The notes under the pieces are model-generated. The model was not told where the DNA came from and made no database searches. It worked only from the letters and a program-made list of their open reading frames with translations. Below are positions 22,065-35,362 of a stretch of 64,000 bases of DNA, piece by piece. The stretch is from Chaetoderma sp. LZ-2023a. Lineage: Eukaryota > Mollusca > Caudofoveata > Chaetodermatida > Chaetodermatidae. The DNA is taken from assembly GCA_034401795.1 (NCBI GenBank), contig CM067370.1, positions 64,699,439 to 64,763,438 on the forward strand, in the 5' to 3' direction. The first letter of the stretch is position 1. The number at the start of each line of letters is the position of its first letter. The translations under genes and the position numbers were made by a program.

Positions 22065-24226
22065 GTGTTGCACCTACATAGATGCAAGAAGAACTTTGAC
22101 AATCAGAAATTTTTTCAAACGTTGTCTGAATATAACTGGGAGATAATTGATTTGCTAAATGAACCAGATGAAGCTCTACACATATGGCAGGACGCTTTCA
22201 TAGCTATTCTAGGTGATCACGCTCCAATTATCGAACGTAGAGTCAAGCGCATCTGCCAGCCAGGATGGATAAATGATGATATTATAAGGCCAATAAAAGA
22301 CAGCTATTACTATAAAAAGGTTAAAAATATGGTTAGATGTAAAGAGTTGAAACATAAAGTCATGCCGTTAATTAAACATTCCAAGCGAAACTACTTCAGC
22401 ACAGCGTTGATTGACAATAAAAAGAATCCTTCAAATATATGGAAAATTATGAAAAGCATAGATCAGAAAGCTAACAAAATGTTATCAGTGTTGCACGACA
22501 TTCACGGAAATGAATTAGAGACATGGAAAAACATTGTGAAATGGTTAATCAATATTTGGCTACTCTTGCTGTTAAATTCGATAAATACACAATCACACGC
22601 AATATCAAACGACCTAAAAATGTGTGTTAGAAATAAAGTCCCAAGAGAAATTAAATTTCAAATACCCAGAACAAATGTTAATTACGTCTACTTAGCCACC
22701 TAAAAACAAATAAGGCTGCGGGCGTTGACGGGCTGAATGCACATTTTCTCAAATTAGTAGCCCCATTCTTAGCGCCATCAATAACACATATTATAAGTAT
22801 AAGCATCGATACGGGTGTGTTTCCGAAAGTGTGGAAGTGCACAAAGTTAAAACCATTATACAAATCAGATAACAAAGGAAATATTATTAATTACAGACTC
22901 ATATCTATTTTACCGATTCTGTCCAAAATTATTGAACGACATGTTCATAATCATTTATACAAACTTTTTACTAATTATGATTTATTGAATGAATTGCAGT
23001 CAGGATTCAGGCCAAAACATTCATGCGGGGCTGCATTACTTAAGTTAGTAGAAAAATGGCGATCTGCAATAGATAATGGCGAGTTGTAGGTGCTATTTTA
23101 ATAGATTTCAAAAAAGCATTTGACCTTGTTAATCATAGTATATTATTAAAAAAGCTCGGCATTTATAAATTTGATTCGTTAACTTTAAAGTGGTTTCTTC
23201 CTATTTAGAAAACAGATACCACTACGTGTCCATTTCTGATACGGTCTCTGGTCATTTACCAGTATGTATAGGAGTAACTCACGGTTCGGTGCTGGGACCG
23301 CTGTTATTTATATTATATGTAAAAGATCTTCCTCTGGGTATAGATAGTAACGTTGACATGTATTGTGATGACACGACTATGCATTGTAATTTTGAAAGTT
23401 TGCCAATGCTAAAAGAACAACTAACAACAGATATGACTTTAGTACAAAATTGGTGTCAAAATAATAAAATGGTTTTGAATACGGCGAAAACTAAACTATT
23501 AATGATAAGCAATGAAAACAAACTAAAGCAGATAAACCACGAATAAATGAAGATCCCGATATATAGTGGTGAGCTAGAAATAGTAAATGAAGCAAAGCTT
23601 TTAGGCTTATATATTAATGACAACCTTTCATGGTAGCAGCATATTAGCAAAATTTGTAACAAGATCGCTTCACTTATTTATATGCTAAAGAAAAATAAGA
23701 AATAGATGAATGTGGAAGAACGAAACCTGTTTTATAAGGCATATATCCTTTCCCATATAGATTCCTGTTGTCTTGTGTATTATGCTGGTACACTGTCATT
23801 GTTAAATAAGCTTGAGAAATTACAAAAGCGTGCAGCTGGAATAATATTAGAAGTACTCTATAGGACCCCATAAAAAGAAATGTATGAACAATTGAACGGG
23901 ACAACGTTAATATTGAGAATGGCAATTAAGACCAACATCATAACATGTAAATCCCTAAACGGCCTTGCACATATGTACATGAAAAACCTATGTACGTTGG
24001 TAGAAGACACACGTTCTCGGAATCTACGATCAAAGACCAATGGTCTATTAAAGCCTCCAAAAATAAGAACAGATTACGGAAAAAACAGCTTTACATACAC
24101 AGCGACGCAAATGTGGAATTCTTTACCGATTAATATTGAGCATTCGACAACACTTAGGATCTTTCACATTAATCATACAGAATAAATAATTATTGAATAA
24201 TAATAATAATAATAATAATAATTTCT
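22065..24226 (+). pseudogene. CR1/Jockey-like LINE, 5'-truncated reverse transcriptase ORF2 with (AAT)n tail
   Basis: Frames 22,065-22,703, 22,817-23,089, 23,190-23,546 and 23,880-24,185 are parts of one ORF2. The first begins after the endonuclease, in the linker ('HAPIIERRVKRICQPGWIND'). RT motifs follow in order: 'SGFRPKHSC', 'DFKKAFDLVNHSILL' in the gap near 23,100-23,150, 'GVTHGSVLGPLLFILYVKDL', and 'MYCDDTT', where the usual ADD/VDD catalytic box reads C-D-D. The C-terminal frame has the 'QMWNSLP' segment typical of this group. A (AAT)n tail lies at 24,196-24,222. Separate frameshifts and stops make it non-functional. Truncation just before 22,065 at the integrase-core fragment indicates insertion next to or into that sequence. 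Confidence 0.88.
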
Positions 24227-24237
24227 TCTTCTTTCAT

Positions 24238-24610
24238 TGCCACACCCGCCTTGGAGACAACGTTTGTGCCGTCCGCAGATCAAACTCAAATGCTCTGAGA
24301 TTCTCAACGGTCTTAGCATCGTGCCAGGCTTTTTTGGATATTAAGCATCACTATACCAACACGCGAATCATCCGAAATGAGAATACTAATAATGCGAAAT
24401 TTTTCAGTGATTGTTTGTTTAAACAATTGATATTCCATTTCCAAAACACAACATATTAACTCGTAGAGACATAAAATTCGTACAACGTGTTGGACAATTA
24501 AGAGTTAAAGACGGGTCATATAGAATCATTTATGACGTAATGAGTATGACGTCAACCTACACGCCGTTTAGCTGATTATGATATCGTATAACGCCAGATG
24601 TTAAATGGAT
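24238..24610 (-). repeat. TGACGTCA-family repeat, copy 4
   Basis: Starts 'CCACACCCGCCTTGGAG', parallel to 'CCACACCTCGCTCGTGTTGG' at 19.5 kb. It ends with 'TTATGACGTAATGAGTATGACGTCA' at about 24,529-24,553, the same end as copy 3. It lies immediately after the LINE tail. Its middle is diverged. Confidence 0.6.
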
Positions 24611-25616
24611 ACTCTGGACAGGTGAATTACAATAGTAATCATTCATGTTTTGTCGCCTGAACACCGTTGATTGTACTCTTGACAGACATGTTTCAGCAGC
24701 TTCCATTGGAGTTTTTCTAATCATTTAGAAGCTGTTTCAGAATTTCCAGCCCAGACTCCATTAGCGTGGATATATTTTTAATTACAACGTATACGTGCAT
24801 AATTTGCACAGGCTCTGGAGTATTTGCTACGACATGTGGGTCGTCACCTACTCACTCTCTTTGTTTAAATCGTTCCTAATAAAAGAAACCTTGGAAGAGA
24901 CATCACATTTACCGTGTTATATAACTATAATCATGTTAACAAACATATTTGTTTATGTGTAGTGAGCAGTGACATTTAGGTGAGAAGGTACACCCAGCAA
25001 GGACATAAATGTTTGCAAATAAAATAATAATTACTGACCAAGATATCAATATAAAAGCTTTGGGCATAGGTTCACAGACCATGAAAATGTCGTGTTCCAC
25101 CAAATATATAAAATTTAATATGTGACACACCATGAAGATGCCTTTAGTGAACAAGACTAAAGATTGATACTGCAATTTGATCTGGTCACAATTTAAGTCC
25201 CATAAATTCCAACCACTAAAAACATGATGCTCCATTCAAAATATTAAATTAAACTTTTGACATGTCGTAAAGAGTATTGTACTGAATTGAAAAGCATGAA
25301 TTATTACTATTGCAATTTGTCCAGGGTTAGGGAGTTTTTACATTTGAGTATATCTGTACTAATTTACTACAATAGCAAATAATCATTATGCGACTAGAAT
25401 GGGGATAGTAATTTTCTCTGAATTTGAACCATTAGTGATCCTAATCGGACCTTTGCTCTCAGCTGCATGGGCGATATCATACAGTTTCGTGGTCATTAGT
25501 CACGTTGCCGCGTGCGTGCGTGCATGTGTGGCTGTCTGCATGCGCGTGTGCGAGCGTGTGCATGTGTTTGTGTGTCTGTTTATCCGATGCATATCTGAAG
25601 AATCCTATAAGGGAGG
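24611..25616. other. No gene recognised
   Basis: AT-rich sequence. A short (GCGT)/(GTGT) tract at 25,510-25,575 is the only structured stretch. The frames at 24,936-25,235 and 25,399-25,620 have no recognisable domain, and the second runs through the simple repeat. Confidence 0.45.
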
Positions 25617-26485
25617 ATAACCAAATTTGGGACATACATTGATATTATAAGTGGCTATAGGAAGTTTTAGTTTGGGGCCAAAAGGTAAAAATTAGAGGTC
25701 ACGGAGTCACTTAGTGCATCCAGAAATACACATCTTTAGCCATAAATCAGGACCGCAGGTAGGTAGAATCACCAAATATGACAAATACATTAATATTAGG
25801 AGTTGCTAGACAATGTTTTAGTTTTGGGTCAAAAGGTTAAAAATTGAGGTCACTGGGTCATTTAGTGCATCCAGAAATACACATCTTTAGCCATAAATCA
25901 GGACTGCAAGTAGGTAGAATCACCAAATATGACAAATACATTAATATTAGGAGTTGCTAGACAATGTTTTAGTTTTGGGTCAAAAGGTTAAAAATTGAGG
26001 TCACTGGGTCATTTAGTGCATCCAGAAATACACATCTTTAGCCATAAATCAGGACCGCAAATAGGTAGAATCACCAAATATGACAAATACATTAATATTA
26101 GGAGTTGCTAGACAATGTTTTAGTTTTGGGTCAATAGGTTAAAAATTGAGGTCACTGGGTCATTTAGTGCATCCAGAAATACACATCTTTAGCCATAAAT
26201 CAGGACCGCAAGTAGGTAGAATCACCTAATATGACAAATACATTAATATTAGGAGTTGCTAGACAATGTTTTAGTTTTGGGTCAAAAGGTTAAAAATTGA
26301 GGTCACTGGGTCATTTAGTGCATCCAGAAATACACATCTTTAGCCATAAATCAGGACCGCAAATAGGTAGAATCACCAAATATGACAAATACATTAATAT
26401 TAGGAGTTGCTAGACTATGTTTTAGTTTTGGGTCAAAAGGTCAAAAATTGAGGTCACTGGGTCATTTAGTGCATCCAGAAATACA
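25617..26485. repeat. 151-bp tandem array, about 5.7 units
   Basis: The anchor 'GACAAATACATTAATATTAG' occurs at 25,780, 25,931, 26,082, 26,233 and 26,384, each 151 bp apart. Units share 'TTTTGGGTCAAAAGGTTAAA', 'GAGGTCACTGGGTCATTTAG' and 'CATAAATCAGGACCGCAA'. The first and last units are diverged, and the last grades into the inverted repeat at 26,486. Related 'gaggtcactgggtca' arrays are common in molluscs in my experience, but I could not check that here. Confidence 0.93.
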
Positions 26486-26719
26486 CATTTCTAGCAATAA
26501 ATACGGAAAGCAAGTAGGTAGAACTACCAAATCCGGCACATACATTGATATTTTGTGTGACTAGAAAATCTTTTAGTTTGGACTCAACAGGTCAAAAGTC
26601 GAGGTCACATGGTCATTTAGTGCATATCGAAATACAGATTTTCGTCAATAATTACAGTGCAAGAAGGTAAGCATTTACCTAGGGAAAACTTTGTTTCAGA
26701 TCAATTGTTCAAATATCTA
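26486..26719 (+). repeat. Left arm of a 234-bp inverted-repeat pair
   Basis: Nearly perfect reverse complement of 29,001-29,234 (two or three differences seen, e.g. 'GATATTTTGTGTGAC' against 'GATATTATGTGTGAC'). The arm includes one diverged 151-bp unit plus unique sequence ending 'CAATTGTTCAAATATCTA'. The two arms enclose about 2.3 kb holding the nuclease-like/CXC gene fragments. They could be terminal inverted repeats of a DNA element or the arms of a local inverted duplication. Confidence 0.9.
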
Positions 26720-26988
26720 TTTCTAGTTTTGAACCACACCTCGATGCTAATTTCATGGTTAATATATGTCGCCAGTACGAGTACACCAGTATCTGGAGAC
26801 CATATGATCACCATCGCAGTGCTGAATCTTGTTTTGGAATCAGGAATGTGTAAGATAACCAAGGTATCTACTTCGGCGTGCGATGAATATAATTCATCCA
26901 ATTCTTCAACTCCGTTGTATGTGATCAGAACAACTCTTTTATAGTTCTTACATCCTACTGACAATATCAGCCATTGAATCTGATTCAA
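26720..26988 (-). pseudogene. Nuclease-like family fragment 2 (inverted partial copy)
   Basis: The minus frame 26,988-26,701 holds 'ELYSSHAEVDTLVILHI' (decayed form of the family's 'HEEADTR' motif) followed by 'VIIWSPDTGVLVLATY' (the second, acidic motif) without interruption. Its end (26,725-26,812) is an inverted copy of 27,143-27,233 on the plus strand. In the plus copy the same exon is preceded by a splice-acceptor-like tract, whereas here coding sequence continues straight through. It lies directly inside the left inverted-repeat arm, so its last residues are encoded by the arm. Confidence 0.6.
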
Positions 26989-27144
26989 AACTCAAGGCTA
27001 TTGTGTGAAACCAAATGATTAAAATTGTCCTTGTTCTTACGATTTGCAAAGTATGTTTTGATATTTCTAGGTATATCAGCTGTTTTCAATGAATACTTAC
27101 TTCTTGTGATCCTTCTACATTGTCATGTCTTTTTCTCTCTACAG

Positions 27145-28726
<1,582 letters not shown>

Positions 28727-29000
28727 TCATTCAAATAATTATCCATTGATTTTTATGAAAGCGTCTTTTATCAAAATGATCGTATATACGGCTTTTTTCT
28801 GGTGTTGCTAAATTATAAAAATATACGTCATGGTAAGAAAGTAGGATTTTTTTCAAATTGACCACTCAGGCAGGCATATAACATATAGTTACGCATACGA
28901 TATAGAATTACCTACAATATGAAGCCTTCAAACCTTTTCTACATGGTATGTTGAACGGAATTCATTGTATGGCCCTCTACAGGAAATACTGCTTAGTCTA

Positions 29001-29234
29001 TAGATATTTGAACAATTGATCTGAAACAAAGTTTTCCCTAGGTAAATGCTTACCTTCTTGCACTGTAATTATTGACGAAAATCTGTATTTCGATATGCAC
29101 TAAATGACCATGTGACCTCGACTTTTGACCTGTTGAATCCAAACTAAAAGATTTTCTAGTCACACATAATATCAATGTATGTGCCGGATTTGGTAGTTCT
29201 ACCTACTTGCTTTCCGTATTTATTGCTAGAAATG
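29001..29234 (-). repeat. Right arm of the 234-bp inverted-repeat pair
   Basis: Reverse complement of 26,486-26,719. Its outer end (29,234) falls just before the first codons of the integrase frame, so the repeat breaks directly into a Gypsy pol gene. The matching integrase upstream part is not found on the outer side of the left arm. Confidence 0.9.
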
Positions 29235-29240
29235 AACTAA

Positions 29241-30599
29241 GTTCACCAAGGTCTGAAGAAGACTATCGGTATGGTAAGAGATTCTTTTGTCTGGACATCT
29301 CTAAGGAAAGATGTGGTACGTATGCTTGACACGTGTACGACATGCCAGGTCAACCAACCTGTCACTACTCGACCTAAGTACAGTGAGATGCCAATGGCCA
29401 GTTATCCAAGTCAGATAATTGGTATGGATTTGATTGGTCAACTTCTAGAGTCGAGCAAAGGTAATAATTACATTATGACGGTAATCGATCACTGTTCTGC
29501 ATGGGCAGAAGCATATCCGATTGCAGCTAAGACGTCTCAGAATGTGGAAGATAAATTCTTCAATGAGTATGTCGCTCGTCATGGTGTCCCTGAGATTCTG
29601 ATTACAGATCAGGGTAAAGAATTCTGTTCAAATTCTTTGGAGCAACGATTCCAAGAACATGGTATTGATCATATACGATCGAGCCCATATCATCCACAAA
29701 CTAACGGATGTACTGAGAGGTTCAATCGTACTCTTAAAGAATCAATCCAGAAAGGTGTGAACGACGAGTCTCGTGCATGGGAAGATGAGTTAGGCACGGC
29801 TTTAACAGCGTACCACAACACTCGTCACTCCATGACCGGGTATACGCCATTCTATCTGACGTATGGTCGACGTGCAAGACTTCCGTTTGCAGTTCCGCTC
29901 GATGCTTCGCATGACCTTGGCGAGAGACTGACCTGTCTTAACAATGCCTTACTGCGTGCTCGAGGAGAAATGGCCAAGTCTCGAGAAGCACACCGAGAAC
30001 AGATCGACAAGCGTGCTAACGCTGGTGAATTTAAGGTTGGTGATTCAGTGGTCGTAAAGGCTGAGGAGAGGATAAAGTTAACTTCTCACAGTGACCCTGA
30101 GTATGAGATCTTTAAGATCAATGGACCCATGGCCCATGTTCGCCATCAAAGGTCTGGGAAGGTGCCCATGCTTAACATCTCCAAGCTATGTGTAGTCGAC
30201 TCAGAGATATGCTGGGACAAAGTAAGACCATGCCCAGTTCGTAACCCTGCAAAAGGTATGAAAGCCAGCCATCATCCACGGATTGTACCATTACCCGAGT
30301 CCGTACTTTTGTCGGTACCCGACTCTGATCCGACACCTTGTAAAATAGCTCGTAGGAAGCGTCCAGCTTCAGCTTGGGAGCCAAAGGTGCGTAAGATGGG
30401 TAAGGTGGTCGACATGGCTGTAGATCGACCTGGTACAAGTAACGATCCAAAGTATGAGTCACCGATGGATACGTCAGAGACTCCAATATTGATGGACACG
30501 TCCAAAGATGTACCCACGCCTGCCAACGAGCCAATGGAAACCCTTCCATCGCACTCCTATAATCTACGCAAGCGCAGTCACGCTCCCGAGTTCAGCTAA
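29241..30599 (+). CDS. Ty3/Gypsy integrase, 5'-truncated but open
   Basis: An open frame from a stop at 29,238 to 30,599; the first Met is at 29,271 (442 residues). Integrases of this class join retroelement cDNA to host DNA. Upstream of the Met, 'HQGLKKTIG' keeps one His of the HHCC zinc finger, and 'CTTC' (residues 22-25) keeps both Cys. The catalytic core is complete: Asp53 in 'IIGMDLIG', Asp113 in 'ITDQGKEF' and Glu149 in 'NGCTERFNRTL' (D-D-35-E). 'AYHNTRHSMTGYTPFYLTYG' follows, then a C-terminal region with 'FKVGDSVVVKAEERIKL' and a long Pro/Ser-rich tail. Protease, RT and RNase H are missing because sequence to the left is the end of the inverted repeat. The complete core without stops suggests fairly recent activity of the parent element. 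Env-like remains follow downstream. Confidence 0.93.
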   Translation, partial: VHQGLKKTIGMVRDSFVWTSLRKDVVRMLDTCTTCQVNQPVTTRPKYSEMPMASYPSQIIGMDLIGQLLESSKGNNYIMTVIDHCSAWAEAYPIAAKTSQNVEDKFFNEYVARHGVPEILITDQGKEFCSNSLEQRFQEHGIDHIRSSPYHPQTNGCTERFNRTLKESIQKGVNDESRAWEDELGTALTAYHNTRHSMTGYTPFYLTYGRRARLPFAVPLDASHDLGERLTCLNNALLRARGEMAKSREAHREQIDKRANAGEFKVGDSVVVKAEERIKLTSHSDPEYEIFKINGPMAHVRHQRSGKVPMLNISKLCVVDSEICWDKVRPCPVRNPAKGMKASHHPRIVPLPESVLLSVPDSDPTPCKIARRKRPASAWEPKVRKMGKVVDMAVDRPGTSNDPKYESPMDTSETPILMDTSKDVPTPANEPMETLPSHSYNLRKRSHAPEFS

Positions 30600-30786
30600 G
30601 ACAGTAAGCACATGAGGATTGGTGCATTTGGATGGTCTGTGTACGATGACTTTGTGAGTCGTATTGAAGCCGTTATGAAGCGGTGTAGTGCGAGATGATT
30701 TTGATCTTTGCTTTATTACTGTAGTAGTGCCATCAAACTTATTAAATAACATTGTGAATTTTGGGTTTACGGTTCAAAATTGAGCG

Positions 30787-31863
30787 ATGAATCTGTTTAG
30801 AATTTTCGTGTCGATAGTAGTTTTCATACATGTAGTTTATGGAAGAGATAGGACTATGTTGAGTAAATTTATTGAAGTAGATAACTACACAACTGTAACC
30901 AGAATGTTGCACATCACCGCCTCTGTTTTATCTGTCGTTAAGATGCAATTGTGGTTATACTACCCATGGGTAATGATGTTATCTACCGCAAGATGGGTAC
31001 ATATAAATGGACGATTTTCTGATGATTATCATAACTTTGCTGGAGGCGAGTGGATATACGGGCCATAATGACAATTTTATGATTACAACACTGGCACTAT
31101 GTAAGTCTTTCGACTTTAGTGTACAGTTGAACCATCAGGGTCCAACGAAACGTCTAGTAAATTGTTCGCCCACAGGAAAATTGGTGTTGTGTTGCAAACC
31201 TTCGGCGAGACCAGCGAGGTACACTGTGGAGGACGATTGACGGACAGGTGTGACGCAGTGAGTGGTCTGTATGCATTAATGTCGAGTGGATGCGATTATA
31301 GTGGGAAGGGATGACGATTCGAGCCTATACAGTCTTATAGTCGGACTTAGAGTCGAATTAGTCTTACTGTCGATGTCCCCAGATTGGATGTGGCCGGAGT
31401 GTTAAACCAATCTTTGATCATAAACCATCTTAAGATCTAGAAATGGGACCATTTATGTAAGACAAAGTACGTGCCACTAGCACCACTATCGGAAATCGAC
31501 CGAGCAATGGTCGACGGTATCAATGTACGGTCTGTGTTTTCATACTCGATGGCTTCTGTCGTCGTATTTATTATTATTTTATTTGTGTTCTATAAATGTG
31601 GAATCCTGCACCGCATGTGGATGTGCTTTTCACGAAAGCCATATGCGGCACAGATTCCGATGTCTGGATCTTCCCAGCCTCGCCGGGTGCAACAGTCTGC
31701 AGTGTTGCGTCCGATGGTCACGCCTAATGGGGGTTTGCGGCCTAACGTGAACCGTGGTGCTATGGATCCCACAGCAGAGGATTGGGTAGATGTAGACATT
31801 CATGCAGTTACCACCTCTGGCACCTGTAGCGACATATCGTCAGTGGAGTATGAAGATATATAG
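30787..31863 (+). pseudogene. Env-like region downstream of the Gypsy integrase, broken
   Basis: Three frames follow the integrase in the place where errantivirus-like Gypsy elements carry a membrane glycoprotein gene. 30,787-31,068 starts with a hydrophobic signal-peptide-like stretch ('LFRIFVSIVVFIHVVYG'). 31,007-31,240 is Cys-containing ('NCSPTGKLVLCC'). 31,471-31,863 (130 residues) has one strong membrane segment at about residues 28-42 followed by a basic, Pro-rich cytoplasmic-type tail. Signal peptide, ectodomain and single anchor in this order support an envelope-type protein, but no family motif is recognised, and frames are broken between 31,060 and 31,470. Known biology: several metazoan Gypsy lineages acquired env genes. 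Assignment to any of them is not possible from this sequence. Confidence 0.45.
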
Positions 31864-32189
31864 ACTTTGTTTACCTTTGTCTGTTTATTTAACTGTTTGA
31901 TTTAAATGTCTATTTTACTGTTTCATTTAGTCGATTTAATGATTGCACTGTTTTATTTCGACTGTTTATTTGAGTTTACTGTACTGATCGTATTTACCGT
32001 TTTCTCTGATTTACTATATTGAATGTTTACTGATTTACTGTGGTATTGTGACTGTTTTACCTTATTGTTTTATTTTGCTGATGCTTAGTCTAGATAGCCC
32101 TGGTATAGTGTAGTTTTGGATGTAGATGGAACACAACGAGTTAATCAACACTCTCTTAAGGCCTTAAGAGATGGTTAATTAACTTTGGT

Positions 32190-33780
32190 TGATGGGCATG
32201 TGTAAATATGGGATTGTCTTGTGGGAGTCATGACCCGCCGGATGTCTTATATTTTCGAGTATCTCCCAAGAGAAATTTATGATTTGAAAATACCAGGTGA
32301 GCTAATGGACCGGTTGACATCTATACTGTAATATTTAACGTGATAGGTTACATCAGCCAATGCTGATGATATTGTATTTCTAGTAGATGGATGGTGTGCC
32401 AATAGTGTGCCAATATAGCACGCTGAACTTATTAGATAAAGTTTTGATGAAGTTTTAAACTGTATTTTGAAATGGACGAATTGATTAGAATAGATCCCAC
32501 GGTTCTGAGTTGATGGGTAGTCGGAAATAGTTTGGATGAAAGTTGTTGCTGTTCAGTCGGCATACACTTTTATGATATTCAGCAGTCGTTTGAATCGATA
32601 GTTTAGAAAATAATCGATGAATAATAATCAGTGGAATCGAACGTGACAAACGGACTTAGTTGATGACGTAGGCATTCTAGATTCTCACATGAGAATGGAA
32701 CAACACCAGCTGGCAGTGAGATCATACAGCTCGTGTGCCTATTAACTCTAGCATCCTACAGGCGTATCCATCAATAGGCAATGGACAGGACATGGACATT
32801 GTAGCGTCCTGTAGGAATTAATAACATAATCAAAATGTGTATGTCAGCTATATGTCACTCATACAATGGCATGCAACAACAACACATTCCGTAATGTTGT
32901 TAGTTAGCTGACAGATTGCATCAAATCAGAACCAGTTACCACCGCTTTGTCTATGTGAGGCAGCATCTCCATAGAAGAATGGCACAGAGTTTGATTGGTC
33001 AGGATGACGTCATAATCAATGAGCGTCGAGCAAACTCTGTAGCAAAGAATTAAGTAGAATAGGTTTTACATCCAGCAACGAAGTGAAGGGATCGTTGATT
33101 GGTCAGGAGGACTAATATTTATTAGGTAGGAACTTCTAGGAAGGAATAAGCAGAAGTTGATTGGTGGACTGATTATCCGGGCCAATCAAGGTGTGCTTAT
33201 GATGTGCCTAGAAGAGTCATTAAAACATATTCAGGAGGAATCTTATTGTTACGATATGTATAGAACCTCAGAATTAGAGATTCGGGGTACTATAAAAGAT
33301 GGACTTTCAGGTATAGAAAAGTATTCAAACTCACCACTCCGAATCACCGAACGTCTCGCTGATGTTCAGTTATCGTGTCGGGAGAAAGATTTGGTCAAAC
33401 TTCTTGTTAGTAGGGTCTACTCGTTTGTACATATAATTGTACTAAGTTTGATTATTGAGCGATCTTGCTCTTGCTTAGTCAGTCGTTTGTCGGTTGATTA
33501 GTCTAGCACGATAGCATAGGAATCTAGTCTGAGCTGAAGGCAACCTTCAGTCCTTACCTGGTACACCACGACGTCAGATTAGGCCCAGCAGTCTTCACAA
33601 ATATCGTCACTCACCATCTTCTCGACGAGGCGAGCCAGACTGCCACATTCCTTCTCCGCCGCCGGCAAGTGGTTGTCGCAGCAACCTCACATCATAAACT
33701 TACCAGTAGTGAAGCGGGACTACCGACCCGTTAGTAAGAAGAAGAAAACGGAAATCTTCAACATGTACAAATACTGATGA
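32190..33780 (+). mobile_element. Probable 3' LTR of the env-bearing Gypsy element (extent uncertain)
   Basis: After the env-like frame and a T-rich stretch, the sequence shows LTR-like regulation: inverted CCAAT-type repeats ('GTTGATTGGTCAGGA' at about 32,990 and 33,093), a CRE-like 'GATGACGTCATAATC' at about 33,003 and a TATA box 'TACTATAAAAGATGG' at about 33,288. A TG start at about 32,200 ('TGTAAATATGGGATTG') and an end near 'CAACATGTACA' (33,765) are plausible. No second copy lies in the window to confirm either boundary. The frame 33,157-33,501 spans the TATA box and is not called. Confidence 0.4.
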
Positions 33781-34302
33781 AAAATTGTGATAATTAAAGT
33801 TACCAGTAGTCATGGTATCTCTGATTAGTTATACGAATCACTTGTAATCCTAGATAATATCTTGAGTTTAAGCTAAAGATTTAACCATCCCACTTCACAG
33901 TGACCGTGACCGTTGACCTCAAATTCAATGTGCTGCATCCCTTCAATATAGGGAAGCATGTGTACAAGTGTGGTCCCAATCGGGTGATCCTGGGATATAA
34001 GACTTTAAGTTGAGCTAAACAAAAACCTTAACCAGAATTGGATGCCGACAGACAAATGGACAAACAGACACACGGACAAACTGACAAATGGAACCAATCC
34101 ATATATTGATGTTTATTGATAATCTCATACAATGTTAAATAAACTTGATTATCGAGCCAGCCATTTCAGTGTTACATTTTCAAAAATACTCATCTCTTTA
34201 GCCGCAGTGGGACAATCCTCAAGACTATCGTTGAGGCCGGTTTTGGCCGGCCTGTCCATTAAAGGGCTAATTGATGGTTAAAAAATGTCACACATGTGTA
34301 AC
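33781..34302. other. Unassigned; contains a mollusc-type dispersed repeat end
   Basis: 33,890-34,110 ends in 'GACAGACAAATGGACAAACA' and similar GACGGACA-like runs, which resemble the tails of the mollusc-type elements further right. No coding potential is seen. Confidence 0.4.
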
Positions 34303-35362
34303 AAGAGGCCCAAGGGCCTGTGACGCTCACCTGGACCATTAGCATTGAAACCATTTGCATTTAAATAGACATGACTCGTTAAATTAAATTTCACAGGAAA
34401 AATCTACCAATCAAAATTCTGGATGTAAATTCTAGCGTCTATGACCATAAATAGAATCATTTTAGCTAAGTTTGGTTAAAATTGCTAAAATTAGTAAGAA
34501 GAAGCAATTTGACTATTCCCAGTAAATTTGTAATAAAATATAAGATTTTTACCCAACAAATTTGATGAATCAAAATTCTGAATGCAAGATCTAGAGCTTA
34601 TGATCATGGGATCATTTTGGCCATATTAGCTTGAAATCAGTTAAGTTGACAAGCAGAAGAAATTTGACAATTTCCAGTAAATTTGTCATAAGATCTAAGA
34701 TTTTTGCCCAAAAAATAGCTCAATCAAAATTCTGATGAAAGTTCTCGAGCCTACCACCATAGAGCCCATCTATCCAAATTTGGTTGAAATATGTCAAGCA
34801 GCCATGGAGGAGTAGCATTTTGACCATTTCCAGTAAATCTTTATAAAATCTCAGATTTTCACCCCAAAAATAGACGAATCAAAATCCTGAATGGAAGTTC
34901 TAGAGCCCATCACCACAAGATCATTTCAGCCAAAGTTGGTTGAAATCGCTTAGAATGGTAAGGAGCGGAAATTTGACAATTTCCGGTAGATTTTTCATAA
35001 AATCTAAGATTTTCCCCCAATAATTGATGTTTCAAAATTCCAAATGTAGTTCTAGAGCCTATGGCTATAGGATCCTTTCAGCCAAATGTGGCTGAAATCG
35101 GCCAGAATGGTTAGAAGAATCAATGTGACAATTTCTAGTACATCTTTCATAAAATCTAAGGTTTTCACCCAAAAAATTGATGAATCAAAATTCCGAAAGG
35201 ATGCTCGGGAGCCTACAACGATAGGGTACTTCCAGTCAAATTTGGTTGAAATCGGTCAAGAGGTTAATGAGGAGTAGTGTTTTAAAGCAAAAGTTGACGG
35301 ACAGACGACGGACGGACTCCACGACATAAACTCACTTGACCTTCAGGCCAGGTGAGCTAAAA
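34303..35362. mobile_element. Mollusc-type non-autonomous element with inverted ends and 155-bp internal repeats
   Basis: The left end 'AGGCCCAAGGGCCTGTGACG' then 'CTCACCTGGACC' is mirrored at the right end by 'CTTCAGGCCAGGTGAGCTAA' (shared GCTCACCTGG core). Between them are about six diverged tandem units of roughly 152-158 bp. Each carries 'TCAAAATTC(T/C)', 'AGAGCCTA...GATCATTT', 'TTGGTTGAAATCG' and 'GACAATTTCCAGTAAAT', and the block ends with 'GACGGACAGACGACGGACGG'. I recognise this head-and-tail combination as a very common repeat of bivalve and gastropod genomes. It has no coding capacity. Confidence 0.8.

Noticed and set aside
25617-26485. CRISPR-like array of regularly spaced repeats
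   Set aside because: Units are 151 bp and fully repetitive with no unique spacers, in a eukaryotic context.
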